Source: Nitrosotalea sp.
Lineage (GTDB): Archaea > Halobacteriota > Syntropharchaeia > Alkanophagales > Methanospirareceae
Reading direction: 5' to 3'
Assembly: GCA_020725315.1 (NCBI GenBank)
Contig: DYFG01000018.1
Span: 1-19,322 of the forward strand
DNA length: 19,322 nucleotides
Positions 1 to 7,643 of the stretch are shown in pieces. Below the pieces are notes generated by a model, which had not been told where the DNA came from, did not search any database, and saw only the letters and a program-made list of their open reading frames with translations. Both the position numbers and the translations under genes were made by a program. How positions within the stretch are numbered: position 1 is the stretch's first letter; every line of letters starts with the position of its first letter.

Positions 1-74
1 GAGACTTCTTAAAATCTTTTTATCCCCTCTCTAAAAAATAGGTAATGCACCCTTCTATATATCGAGCTCTTTTT

Positions 75-620
75 TCAAAGATTTACATCAAATTCGTTTG
101 GCCACTTGTATTTGAATCTGCATGCCTCCTCACATAAAGCACATCCGGTGCAAAGAGTTCCATATTCCCAATCCTTTTCATATACGTATCTTGGCTTTCT
201 CTTTACCTTCACTTTGAAATTACCAATCGAGCCTTCCACACCTATTACCTCTGAGTAACTCATCAGGTTTATCTTCGGATGAATGCCCACATCAACCATT
301 CTCGGTGTTAGAATGCAAGCAGAGCAATCGAGCGTTGGGAACGTCTTATCGAGCTGTGCCATGTGCCCTCCGATCGTGGGTGTTCGCTCCACCAGATGCA
401 CCTTGAACCCCGCATCTGCGATATCCAATGCGGCATACATCCCGGCTATCCCTCCACCTATCACCAACGCTTCTGGAATAACATCCACCTCCTTCTCCTC
501 TATTCTCTCTAAAAGGGAATTTTCAACCCTGCTCTTTATTGAGCTCATTATACCTCTCGTTGCTTCTTCCTTACTGATTCCCGGCTTCTTCTCCACTTCT
601 GCCTCAACTTCGGTTACCAT
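75..620 (-). CDS. Truncated HdrA-like protein (FAD-binding N-terminal part only)
   Basis: This 181-residue protein matches residues about 135-286 of the full HdrA encoded at 1125-3245. It has the FAD Rossmann motif GGGIAG (55-60), the CSACILTPRM segment (99-108) and one [4Fe-4S] motif CTGCALCEEAC (157-167). It lacks the roughly 130-residue HdrA N-terminal domain, replaced by an unrelated charged 35-residue leader. It stops just after PNEFD, where normal HdrA continues for over 400 residues. The reading frame beyond the stop (towards base 1) shows no HdrA similarity. A strong GGGGGAG Shine-Dalgarno precedes the ATG, so it may be expressed. DNA identity to the HdrA gene is high by eye, suggesting partial duplication. 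It could be a pseudogene or a stand-alone FAD/Fe-S subunit; the sequence cannot decide. Confidence 0.7.
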   Translation of the reverse strand: MVTEVEAEVEKKPGISKEEATRGIMSSIKSRVENSLLERIEEKEVDVIPEALVIGGGIAGMYAALDIADAGFKVHLVERTPTIGGHMAQLDKTFPTLDCSACILTPRMVDVGIHPKINLMSYSEVIGVEGSIGNFKVKVKRKPRYVYEKDWEYGTLCTGCALCEEACRFKYKWPNEFDVNL

Positions 621-697
621 ATCTTTCTCCCCCTCTAATCTTTTAATTTTTATTTCTTAATAAAACTTTCGATATTTTTCACGTCTCCTATTTTTAG

Positions 698-708
698 TTA
701 AATATAAC
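698..708 (+). promoter_or_regulatory. Putative TATA box for the small membrane protein gene
   Basis: The AT-rich stretch TTAAATATAAC lies about 25-30 bases upstream of the ATG at 731, in the divergent gap between the HdrA-like fragment and the plus-strand gene. That distance would give a very short leader. It is a pattern match only. Confidence 0.35.
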
Positions 709-730
709 TTAAGGTAAAAGGTGGGAAAGG

Positions 731-1015
731 ATGGGAAGTGGAAGAGTAGCAAATCAGGTTGGCAAAAAGGTCTACTTAGAAGTAACAGTCTTGCGAATAT
801 CGGCAGTACTAGCGCTGGTGATAGGGATATATTTAGAATTGAAAGGGATGATGGGTGCTTTAGTAGAGACGTTGATCATTGCATTTGGGCTTTTTATAAT
901 TAGCGAAAGCAGATTAATGGGCGAATTAATAAGGTCTGAGATAAAATCTGTGTCTGATAAAATAGATAAATTACCAGAAAGAATGGCGAAGGAATTAAAG
1001 AATTTACTGAAGTAA
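731..1015 (+). CDS. Small two-helix membrane protein of unknown function
   Basis: I do not recognise the family. The 94-residue product starts with a short basic stretch, then has two hydrophobic segments at about residues 21-37 and 44-57 with a short loop (ELKGMMG) between them. A charged, probably amphipathic tail (about 60-94) follows. It resembles a small integral membrane protein with a cytoplasmic C-terminal helix. The ATG at 731 follows GGTGGGAAAGG. It lies alone on the plus strand between the HdrA-like fragment and hdrA and converges on hdrA, so context gives no function. The opposite strand is also open here, but only this strand has a ribosome site and a sensible membrane topology. 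Confidence 0.55.
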   Translation: MGSGRVANQVGKKVYLEVTVLRISAVLALVIGIYLELKGMMGALVETLIIAFGLFIISESRLMGELIRSEIKSVSDKIDKLPERMAKELKNLLK

Positions 1016-1023
1016 GATAAAAA

Positions 1024-1049
1024 GTGCAAAACCGGCAAAAAGATTGCAC
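1024..1049 (+). terminator. Small stem-loop after the membrane protein gene
   Basis: GTGCAA at 1024-1029 pairs with TTGCAC at 1044-1049 across a 14-base loop, nine bases after the stop codon of the plus-strand gene. It may end or stabilise that transcript. There is no T-run directly after it, so support is weak. Confidence 0.3.
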
Positions 1050-1066
1050 GAGAGAAAGAAATGAGG

Positions 1067-1106
1067 AAGGAGGAAAAGAAAAATTCCCCTCTTATTTATC
1101 CTCCTT
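1067..1106. terminator. Inverted repeat between convergent genes, possible bidirectional terminator
   Basis: AAGGAGGA (1067-1074) and TCCTCCTT (1099-1106) form a perfect 8-base inverted repeat with a 24-base AT-rich loop. It lies between the ends of the plus-strand membrane protein gene and minus-strand hdrA. Position and symmetry suit a shared terminator. The arms also resemble Shine-Dalgarno sequence, so chance is possible. Confidence 0.35.
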
Positions 1107-1124
1107 TAATAATTTCCATCGTGG

Positions 1125-3245
1125 CTATGAGGGAGGAGCTAACGCTTCTGTCAATGCCTCTATCTGTGCGTATATCTGTAGATCCCTGAAGTGTCTCATC
1201 GAGGCTGCACCGGATGGACATGTTCCACCGCAACAGCCACAGCCCTTGCAAATAGCCTCGTTTACTTTCATTATCTTCTTCTCTGCATCGAATTCGAGAG
1301 CGTCATACGGACATAGTGCTTCGCAGGTCCTGCATCCGGTGCAGAGATCCTCGCTTACCTCTGAGATTATCGCCTCTAATTTCGCTTTTCCCGTGCCTAA
1401 GTAGATAAGAGAAGCAGAAGATGCTGCTTTCGCCTGTGCAACGCTATCTGGAATATCTTTGGGACCCTGGCAACACCCGGCAACAAATATACCATCTACC
1501 GCGGTATCAACAGGTCTCAGCTTTGGATGAGCTTCTAAGAAGAACTTGTCAGCGGATTGTGCGAGTTTTGTCATCTCTACCACCTTTTCAACACCGTCAG
1601 CGGGTCTCAATCCGGTAGCAAGCACCACAAGGTCTGCCTCTATCTCATAGGGTTCGCCGAGCATTGTATCCTCTCCTCTCACCACCAGTCTATCACTGCC
1701 AGGTTTTTGATATACCTCGGATGCAAGTCCTCTTCGGAAGTTGATACCTTCGCCTTTGATTCTATCATAGAATTCCTCAAAAGCCTTTCCATAAGCTCTG
1801 ATGTCCTGATAGAGGATTGATATGTTGGCATCATGTATCCGCTCTTTGATCAGATGTGCATGCTTTATTGAGTACATGCAGCAGACACGAGAGCAGTATT
1901 CATACCCCGTTTGCTTGTTCCTCGAACCAGCGCACTGTACGAAGACAATATCCCTCGGCTCTTTACCCTTTATTATGACCTTACCCTGTGTGGGACCATT
2001 AGGGGCCAGCAGCCGTTCCAGCTCCAGTCCATGAAGGACATTGGGATATACGCCATATTTGTATTCTGGCTGTAGATTTGGGTCTATAACATCTGTGCCA
2101 GTTGCCACGATAATTGTTCCGACGTTTAACTCCACTATCTCGTCTTTCATGTCGAAGTCGATACAGTTCGGACCACAGGTAGCTACGCAGAGAGGAATTT
2201 CATCTTTAACTTGTTCTGGAGTGACTTCTCCACTCTTTATTCTTTTTATTGCTTCTCTTGTAGATTCAAGCGTTGCTTTCCCGCATTTTCCTTTCGTCAG
2301 CATTATACATTTCTCTGGATCAATAGTATAACACGCTGGCACTGCTTGTGGCATAGGCAAGTAGGCAGCAGGTCTCAGCCCTAAGCCGAGGTCAAATTCA
2401 TTTGGGATTTTTTTCAGCCTGCATTCAGTCGCACATAAACCGCATCCCGTGCAGACTATTGCGCCTGTAACAGGGTCCTTCTCAACTATATATCTCGGCT
2501 TTCTCCGTACCTTTACCGTGAAATTACCAACCGAGCCTCCGACTTCCTCCACTTCCGAGTAAGTCAACAGATTTATATTTGGATGCTTCCCCACGTCTAC
2601 CATCCTCGGTGTCAGAATACAGGCTGCGCAATCGAGCGTTGGGAATGTCTTGTCAAATTGAAGCATGTGCCCGCCAATAGATGGCAGTCTCTCCACTAAA
2701 TGAACTTTGTAGCCCGCACTTGCGATATCGAGTGCAGCGTACATTCCTGATATCCCGCCTCCGATGACCAGCGTTTCTGGAACGACATCCACTATCTTCT
2801 CTTCAATTGGCTCCAGAAGGTTTGATCTCGCAACTGTTGCTCTTACGATATCCTTCGATTTCTCAGTATTTGCTGCCCTATCTTCCCACACCCAACTGCA
2901 CTGCTCTCGTATGTTTGCCATCTCAAAGAAGAAGGGATTAAGACCAGCCGCTATACAGGTGCCTCTGAAAGTGGGTTCGTGTAATCGAGGAGAGCATGCT
3001 GCTACTATTACCCTGTTGATTTTTCCTTCTCTGATGTCTGCTTTTATTATCTCCTGCCCAGGGTCTGAACACACATACATGTAGTCCTTCGCGATTACCA
3101 CGTTTGGTAGCGTTGCCGAATAATCCCTTACTGCATCTATATCTACTGTATTCTTAATGTTTATCCCACAATGGCATACATATACACCGATTTTAGGCTC
3201 TTCTACTGGTTCTTCTTTTTTAGCTTCTTCTTTTTCTTCCGCCAT
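1125..3245 (-). CDS. hdrA: Heterodisulfide reductase subunit A (HdrA), flavin and Fe-S electron-bifurcating subunit
   Basis: HdrA carries FAD and several [4Fe-4S] clusters and is the flavin-based bifurcation site in Hdr-Mvh complexes. The 706 residues show the N-terminal domain (VCHCG at 23-27, CSDPGQ 59-64, VAACSPRLHEPTFR 81-94), FAD motif GGGISG (162-167), CTGCGLCATEC (265-275), the second half of the flavin fold (TIIVATGTD about 377-385, VLATGLRPADG 541-551) and two C-terminal ferredoxin motifs, CTGCRTCEALCP (635-646) and CKGCGCCGGTCP (666-677). The usual mid-protein ferredoxin motif is stretched: C313 and C321 are followed by C353, C357 and C361 after an insert of about 30 residues. A charged K/E-rich tail (1-18) precedes the core. 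It is the last gene of mvhD-mvhG-mvhA-hdrA, 20 bases after mvhA, with a strong GGAGGTGA ribosome site. HdrB and HdrC are absent from the window, so its electron acceptor need not be heterodisulfide. Confidence 0.95.
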   Translation of the reverse strand: MAEEKEEAKKEEPVEEPKIGVYVCHCGINIKNTVDIDAVRDYSATLPNVVIAKDYMYVCSDPGQEIIKADIREGKINRVIVAACSPRLHEPTFRGTCIAAGLNPFFFEMANIREQCSWVWEDRAANTEKSKDIVRATVARSNLLEPIEEKIVDVVPETLVIGGGISGMYAALDIASAGYKVHLVERLPSIGGHMLQFDKTFPTLDCAACILTPRMVDVGKHPNINLLTYSEVEEVGGSVGNFTVKVRRKPRYIVEKDPVTGAIVCTGCGLCATECRLKKIPNEFDLGLGLRPAAYLPMPQAVPACYTIDPEKCIMLTKGKCGKATLESTREAIKRIKSGEVTPEQVKDEIPLCVATCGPNCIDFDMKDEIVELNVGTIIVATGTDVIDPNLQPEYKYGVYPNVLHGLELERLLAPNGPTQGKVIIKGKEPRDIVFVQCAGSRNKQTGYEYCSRVCCMYSIKHAHLIKERIHDANISILYQDIRAYGKAFEEFYDRIKGEGINFRRGLASEVYQKPGSDRLVVRGEDTMLGEPYEIEADLVVLATGLRPADGVEKVVEMTKLAQSADKFFLEAHPKLRPVDTAVDGIFVAGCCQGPKDIPDSVAQAKAASSASLIYLGTGKAKLEAIISEVSEDLCTGCRTCEALCPYDALEFDAEKKIMKVNEAICKGCGCCGGTCPSGAASMRHFRDLQIYAQIEALTEALAPPS

Positions 3246-3265
3246 TTCTCTTCACCTCCTTTTTT

Positions 3266-4837
3266 TCACCTCTTCAGCCTCTGGTAGATAGCTCCCTTCT
3301 CATCGTATATACTGACCTCCAGAGGCATCTCTCCTGGTAGTGTATGCGTTGCACATGCTAAGCAGGGATCGTATGCACGGAAAGCCATCTCAACCATGTT
3401 CAACAACCCGTCGTTCACTTGCCAATTCTTAATTAAGCTCTGAGCCGCTTTCTTTACCGACATACACATCCCTCCATGATTGTGCCCGGTTGCAACGATT
3501 ATGTTCAGTTTCTTCGCTATTCCATCTTTATCCGCCCAGTAATGGTGGATTAGCGTCCCGCGTGGCGCTTCTACGCTCCCTACTCCCTCGCCTGGTTCTC
3601 CTAACTCACCTCTTATATCCTTGGATGTAATCTCCGGATCCTGTATCAACTCCAGGCACCGCTCTGCCGCGTATATCAGCTCAATGACTCGAGCCCAGTG
3701 GAAGGCAAGTGTGTTGTGCACCGGCTTCTTGCCAAAGAAATCATACATCTGTTTGTATGCTGCTTGTGCTGCATCCGTAGCCATACCGCTCGCCACATTG
3801 AGCCGTGCTAATGGAGCTACCCGGTAAATGCCACTTTCCGGTCCGTCTATTAGTCCTTTCCAGCCCACACCTTTCAGATGTGGGAACTTCAGATACGTCC
3901 ACGGCAGAACTGCCTCGCCTATGTACTCGAGGTAATCCTTCACATCAAATTTCGCATATTCCTTTCCGTTCGGGTCCACTACTTTTATCATACCATCGTA
4001 GAAGTTCACCTTGTCGTTCTTGTCCACCGTTCCCATATAATAGGTCTCGTGGTAGTAGGTATCGCCCGCTATTATATCCACATAATCCTTGTTCTTCAAC
4101 ACCACATCGCTGAGTATCTCGAGGCTTTTCTTAGCAAAATCAACATTCGACTTCGCCTTTTCCTCTATCTCCGCACGCTCCTCTTCTGTTATAGCCTTTG
4201 ACATCCCTCCGGGTAAACCACAGACGGGATGCGTTGCCTTACCGCCAACGATCTCCTGTATTCGCTGCGCATAGCTCCTGTGTTTTATCACTTCCACTCC
4301 TAATTCCAAACCGACTTTCCCTATTACTCCCACGATGTTCCTTTCCGCAGGGGCAGCCGTCGGTCCGACAACAAAATCAGGACCTGCTAATGCATAGAAA
4401 TGTGCGATATGGCTGTGCACATAGTGAGCGGCGTAAGCCATCTCTCGTAATTTCTTCGCTGCCTCTGGTGGTTCAGCATTAAATACCGCATCAACAGCTT
4501 TTGTCGATGCGAGGTGATGTGCCCAGGGACAGACTCCGCAGATTCGTGGCACGATGCGTGGCACTTCCTCTACCGGTCGACCTACGCAGAATCGCTCGAA
4601 TCCTCTCAGCTCAACTGTTTGAAAGTATGCATCCTCCACATTCCCCTCGTCATTAAGGAATATACATATCTTACCATGCCCTTCCAATCTCGTTATAGGA
4701 GAAATCGTTATTTCCTTATTCCTTTCTCCTATTGGGACCTCTGGCTTCTTTTCTGCGACTGCAACTGTTGGCTTCTTTTCTGCCACTTCAACCTCAAGCT
4801 CTTCCTTCTTTCTGAATAAACTCTTCAATCGCTCCAT
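3266..4837 (-). CDS. mvhA: F420-non-reducing [NiFe] hydrogenase large subunit (group 3c, MvhA)
   Basis: This is the catalytic subunit that holds the NiFe centre of the cytoplasmic H2-oxidising enzyme paired with HdrA. The nickel-binding motifs are intact: RICGVCPWAHH at 98-108 (C100, C103) and DPCLACATH at 490-498 (C492, C495). A 25-residue tail follows H498; whether it is cleaved cannot be told from the sequence. The 523 residues are longer than I expect for MvhA because of a charged N-terminal extension of about 42 residues containing the repeat VAEKKP (18-23 and 27-32); the conserved core begins at ITISPITRLEGHG. The start is an ATG with GGAGG eight bases upstream. It lies 3 bases after mvhG and 20 before hdrA. 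Assignment to Mvh rather than Frh rests on the mvhD and hdrA neighbours and the lack of an frhB. Confidence 0.94.
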   Translation of the reverse strand: MERLKSLFRKKEELEVEVAEKKPTVAVAEKKPEVPIGERNKEITISPITRLEGHGKICIFLNDEGNVEDAYFQTVELRGFERFCVGRPVEEVPRIVPRICGVCPWAHHLASTKAVDAVFNAEPPEAAKKLREMAYAAHYVHSHIAHFYALAGPDFVVGPTAAPAERNIVGVIGKVGLELGVEVIKHRSYAQRIQEIVGGKATHPVCGLPGGMSKAITEEERAEIEEKAKSNVDFAKKSLEILSDVVLKNKDYVDIIAGDTYYHETYYMGTVDKNDKVNFYDGMIKVVDPNGKEYAKFDVKDYLEYIGEAVLPWTYLKFPHLKGVGWKGLIDGPESGIYRVAPLARLNVASGMATDAAQAAYKQMYDFFGKKPVHNTLAFHWARVIELIYAAERCLELIQDPEITSKDIRGELGEPGEGVGSVEAPRGTLIHHYWADKDGIAKKLNIIVATGHNHGGMCMSVKKAAQSLIKNWQVNDGLLNMVEMAFRAYDPCLACATHTLPGEMPLEVSIYDEKGAIYQRLKR

Positions 4838-4840
4838 TTT

Positions 4841-5914
4841 TCACGCCTCCTCTCCTTTCTCTGGTTTTATAATCACTCGTTTTAGCATGCTACTCGGTAG
4901 CGTAAACCTGTAAAAGGTGCCAAGCGGGTCTTTTACCTGATTGAGTAGCTCCTCAACCTCTTCTGGCGTCCCGACATCTATCGTTTCAGTTTCACCTTCC
5001 TTACCTAAGATAGAAGCAATCGCTGACAGAACCGCAGCGCCATGGTCTCTTATCTCAGGCGAGGGACCATAACAGCCACGGCAGGGCATGTTCGCTTTTA
5101 TGCATCGAAAGCCACAACCACCCCGTGTTGCAAGTCCCATGCACAATATTCCTTGATCTAACAGGCATTTCTCTGGATCTATTTCTCTTAGCTCGTATGG
5201 TCTGTATACACGTTTAATCTTCTTCTCCTCGTCTCTCTTGCGTTCACATTCATCACATAGGTTTTTCTCAAAAGCAACAACTGCCCCCTTAGGTGGAAGT
5301 TCTCCTGTCTCCGCAAATTTCGCTAGTATTCCTACAGCATCGAGTACCCTGTCCACCGTGGGCGGACAGCCAGGGACGTAATAATCAACATCCACCGTTT
5401 GATCCAATGTCTTCACGGTATCCCAGAAATCAGGAAGGGTTAACTTCTCTCCCCCGTTCGTCATCATCTCTCTCTGCGGTGTGACGAACTCGGGGTTCAC
5501 GGTAGAAGGTGTATCTTTATATGCCACCTTAAATATCTGTTCTCTGTTTGCTACATTTCCCAGACCTGGTATCCCACCATAGCACGCGCAGCTTCCAAAC
5601 GCAATCATCACCTTTGATTTCTCTCTTAACATCTTTGCTATCTCCTCATGCTCTGAACTCCGCACTGCGCCATTGAACAGACAGACATCTATGCTCTCCG
5701 GCTCCATCTTCTCCACGTCTTCATACTTGAAGTCCATTGCCACTGGCCACAGAACGATATCCGCAATGTTAACCACGTCGAGTATCTTCTCGTTGATATC
5801 TAACACCGCTATATCGCATCCCCCACAGGTTGCAGCCCAATATAATGCTATTTTAATCTTCTCTTTCGGTCCCTTCTTTTCTTCCTTCTTCTCTTCCTCT
5901 TTCTCTTCTCCCAT
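4841..5914 (-). CDS. mvhG: F420-non-reducing hydrogenase small subunit (MvhG)
   Basis: This Fe-S subunit passes electrons from the NiFe site of MvhA to MvhD. Proximal-cluster motifs are ATCGGCDIAVLD near the N-terminus, FGSCACYGG and VPGCPP in the middle. A C-terminal Cys-rich part (LCDECE, PEKCLLDQGILCMG, RGGCGFRCIKANMPCRGCYG) serves the medial and distal clusters. I chose ATG at 5914, giving 357 residues, because GGGGGA lies about nine bases upstream. A GTG at 5944 in the same frame would add ten residues and overlap mvhD by 8 bases but has a poorer ribosome site. The first 20 residues are almost all E and K, as in other proteins of this cluster, making it longer than typical MvhG. No signal peptide is present, as expected for a cytoplasmic group 3 enzyme. 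Confidence 0.93.
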   Translation of the reverse strand: MGEEKEEEKKEEKKGPKEKIKIALYWAATCGGCDIAVLDINEKILDVVNIADIVLWPVAMDFKYEDVEKMEPESIDVCLFNGAVRSSEHEEIAKMLREKSKVMIAFGSCACYGGIPGLGNVANREQIFKVAYKDTPSTVNPEFVTPQREMMTNGGEKLTLPDFWDTVKTLDQTVDVDYYVPGCPPTVDRVLDAVGILAKFAETGELPPKGAVVAFEKNLCDECERKRDEEKKIKRVYRPYELREIDPEKCLLDQGILCMGLATRGGCGFRCIKANMPCRGCYGPSPEIRDHGAAVLSAIASILGKEGETETIDVGTPEEVEELLNQVKDPLGTFYRFTLPSSMLKRVIIKPEKGEEA

Positions 5915-5936
5915 CTCTCTTCTCCCCCTTTCCTCG

Positions 5937-6362
5937 CTATCCACTCCTTAGTGGACTTGGTCCTAACTCCTTCAACTTGGCTGTAAAATCAGTTACCACC
6001 TGTGCATATTTCGCACCTTCAGCCGCTGAACACCATTCCAATCTCAATCTCTCAGGTTCTATTCCAAATTGTTCTAACATCCTCCTCAGCAATTCGATTC
6101 TTCGTAACGCTTTGTAGTTTCCGTCTATGTAATGGCACTCACGGGGATGACAGCCCCCTATAAAAACGCCATCCGCACCTCGCGCAAATGAATACAATAT
6201 GAACGAAGGATGTATCCTCGAACTGCACATCACCCGTAGCAATCTGATATTCGGCGGATATTTCAGACGGGATGTCCCCGCGAGATCTGCAGCTGCATAC
6301 GTGCACCAATTGCATGTGATCCCTACTATCAGAGGCTCAAATTCCTCCTTCTCTGTTGCCAT
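5937..6362 (-). CDS. mvhD: MvhD, [2Fe-2S] electron-transfer subunit linking hydrogenase to HdrA
   Basis: MvhD carries electrons between MvhG and HdrA. The 141-residue protein has the usual length and cysteine pattern: C17-x2-C20 (CNWCTYAAADLAGTSR), C46 (VMCSSR), C71 and C76 (GCHPRECHYIDGNYKALRR). It is the first gene of the mvhD-mvhG-mvhA-hdrA unit, with GGTGAGGGAG just upstream of the ATG and a promoter at about 6401-6414. It has a short charged N-terminal tail (MATEKEEFEP). In some organisms MvhD-type proteins also link HdrA to MetFV, which matters here because metF and metV lie upstream on the same strand. Confidence 0.95.
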   Translation of the reverse strand: MATEKEEFEPLIVGITCNWCTYAAADLAGTSRLKYPPNIRLLRVMCSSRIHPSFILYSFARGADGVFIGGCHPRECHYIDGNYKALRRIELLRRMLEQFGIEPERLRLEWCSAAEGAKYAQVVTDFTAKLKELGPSPLRSG

Positions 6363-6400
6363 TCTTTCTCCCTCACCTATATGAACATTTCTTTACACGA

Positions 6401-6414
6401 CCTTTATATAAAGG
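6401..6414 (-). promoter_or_regulatory. Palindromic TATA box of the mvhDGA-hdrA unit
   Basis: CCTTTATATAAAGG is a perfect 14-base palindrome containing a strong archaeal TATA element, about 40 bases upstream of the mvhD ATG. A start site about 25 bases downstream would leave a short leader containing the GGTGAGGGAG ribosome site. The symmetry could also serve a dimeric regulator. No plus-strand gene follows that would need the reverse orientation. Confidence 0.6.
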
Positions 6415-6435
6415 TTTATCAAAAGTATGATGCAT

Positions 6436-6456
6436 ATACATATTAAGCATATGTAT
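6436..6456. promoter_or_regulatory. Inverted repeat upstream of the mvhD promoter (operator or transcript-end hairpin)
   Basis: ATACATAT (6436-6443) and ATATGTAT (6449-6456) are perfect 8-base inverted arms around a 5-base spacer. The element lies between the stop of the ferredoxin/MvhD fusion gene (6463) and the mvhD TATA box. It could be a binding site for a dimeric transcription factor upstream of the mvh promoter, or a weak AT-only hairpin at the end of the preceding transcript. Confidence 0.4.
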
Positions 6457-6462
6457 AAAATT

Positions 6463-7617
6463 TTATTCCATTCCCCCTATCCTCTCCATAAACGACTGCA
6501 ACTCCTTGTCAAACTGCCCTATATACTTTGGTGATGTATGACAGAAATAGACTCTATCTTCGAGACCTATCTGCTCCAGTTTCTCTAATAAGTCCTCCAT
6601 TACATAATATCTCGCCGTTTTACTACCCTCCTCGAGTTTGCATTCTTCTTCAGGACATGCAGTAATCATAACTCCGCCTATTCCCTCTCTTAGCGCCTGT
6701 AATATATGCAGCGGGTCTGTTCTGCCTGCACAGGGTAATGATATGAGCCGAACACCCTCAGGGAGAGGATGTTGGAGCATTTCATCCAGCGAGGCAAATT
6801 CGCACCACTGACAGCAAAAGACTAATACTTTCGTTTTACCCCCTGACACTATTTCATGGACCTGAGAAGAGATCTGCTCGTATCCCCAATTTCTCAACTC
6901 TACTGCATGTGGCGGACAAACTACCATGCAAATTCCACAGCCCATACACTTCTCCAACTCGAAATCTGCTATCCTTGGACTAACGAGTTTAGCGGAATCA
7001 TAAGGGCAGAAAGCCTCACAGTTACCACAGCCAATGCATTTGTATCTGTTAAAGTCCACCTTGATTGATTTCCTCTCAAGTGTAACGATCTCGGGGTCGT
7101 AGCCAAACGCTTCTAGCAGCTCTTTTAGCATCGCCACTTTCCTCGTTAAAAGCCTGCTTCCTTCTTTAAACCTGCAATAATCCTCCTCACAAGGCAGGAG
7201 CATTACCTTCTTCCCCTCTGTTATCGCTTCCAAAATAAACTCCATTCGCACCCGCCCAACACATGGAAGAACCAGAGGTATAAACTCTGGTTCTGATAAA
7301 CCTGTAATCTCTTTTATTTCCGCTATCGTAGGCGTGCTGCCCTTACAGGTTATTACAAGCGTGCCACCCTCCCTGCCTGCGATATATTTCAAGAGAGAAT
7401 CGAGGTCGTAGTATATGTATTTAATTGCAGCAGCGGGACAACTCGAATAACATATCCCACACATCTGGCATTTCTCGATCTCTAGTACCATCTCCTTCTT
7501 TTCTTCTTCCCTGCGTAGTGCATTGAAGGGGCATAGCGTTGCGCATACCATGCATGTCCCGCAATAATCAGTGTTTACTCCAATTCCATACTCATATTCT
7601 TTCTCTTTTTCCGCCAT
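6463..7617 (-). CDS. Four-cluster ferredoxin fused to two MvhD-like domains
   Basis: The 384-residue soluble protein alternates two modules. Two [4Fe-4S] motifs (C19/C22/C25/C29; C50/C53/C56/C60) lead into an MvhD-like domain (about 85-180). Two more motifs (C194/C197/C200/C204; C224/C227/C230/C234) lead into a second MvhD-like domain (about 262-360). The second keeps the full MvhD cysteine spacing (C269-x2-C272, C296, C321, C326). The first keeps C91, C119, C143 and C148 but has lost one cysteine of the CxxC pair. It therefore looks like an electron wire able to dock two partners. It is encoded after metV, metF and a 108-residue protein and before mvhDGA-hdrA, with ribosome site AAGGTGG. I infer it links MetFV to the HdrA/hydrogenase module; no known symbol fits. 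HdrA itself is excluded because there is no FAD domain. Confidence 0.85.
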   Translation of the reverse strand: MAEKEKEYEYGIGVNTDYCGTCMVCATLCPFNALRREEEKKEMVLEIEKCQMCGICYSSCPAAAIKYIYYDLDSLLKYIAGREGGTLVITCKGSTPTIAEIKEITGLSEPEFIPLVLPCVGRVRMEFILEAITEGKKVMLLPCEEDYCRFKEGSRLLTRKVAMLKELLEAFGYDPEIVTLERKSIKVDFNRYKCIGCGNCEAFCPYDSAKLVSPRIADFELEKCMGCGICMVVCPPHAVELRNWGYEQISSQVHEIVSGGKTKVLVFCCQWCEFASLDEMLQHPLPEGVRLISLPCAGRTDPLHILQALREGIGGVMITACPEEECKLEEGSKTARYYVMEDLLEKLEQIGLEDRVYFCHTSPKYIGQFDKELQSFMERIGGME

Positions 7618-7643
7618 TTTACCACCTTTTAGCCTCTTTCACC

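Noticed and set aside
1..74. Continuation of the HdrA-like fragment beyond its stop
   Set aside because: The in-frame translation past the stop (KKSSIYRRVHYLFF...) shows no HdrA similarity, so this is not a single stop mutation in a full gene.
283..660. Plus-strand open frame opposite the HdrA-like fragment
   Set aside because: It is antisense to recognisable HdrA sequence, has no family resemblance and no clear ribosome site.
772..1038. Minus-strand open frame opposite the small membrane protein
   Set aside because: It lacks a ribosome site; the plus-strand frame has one, plus a sensible two-helix topology.
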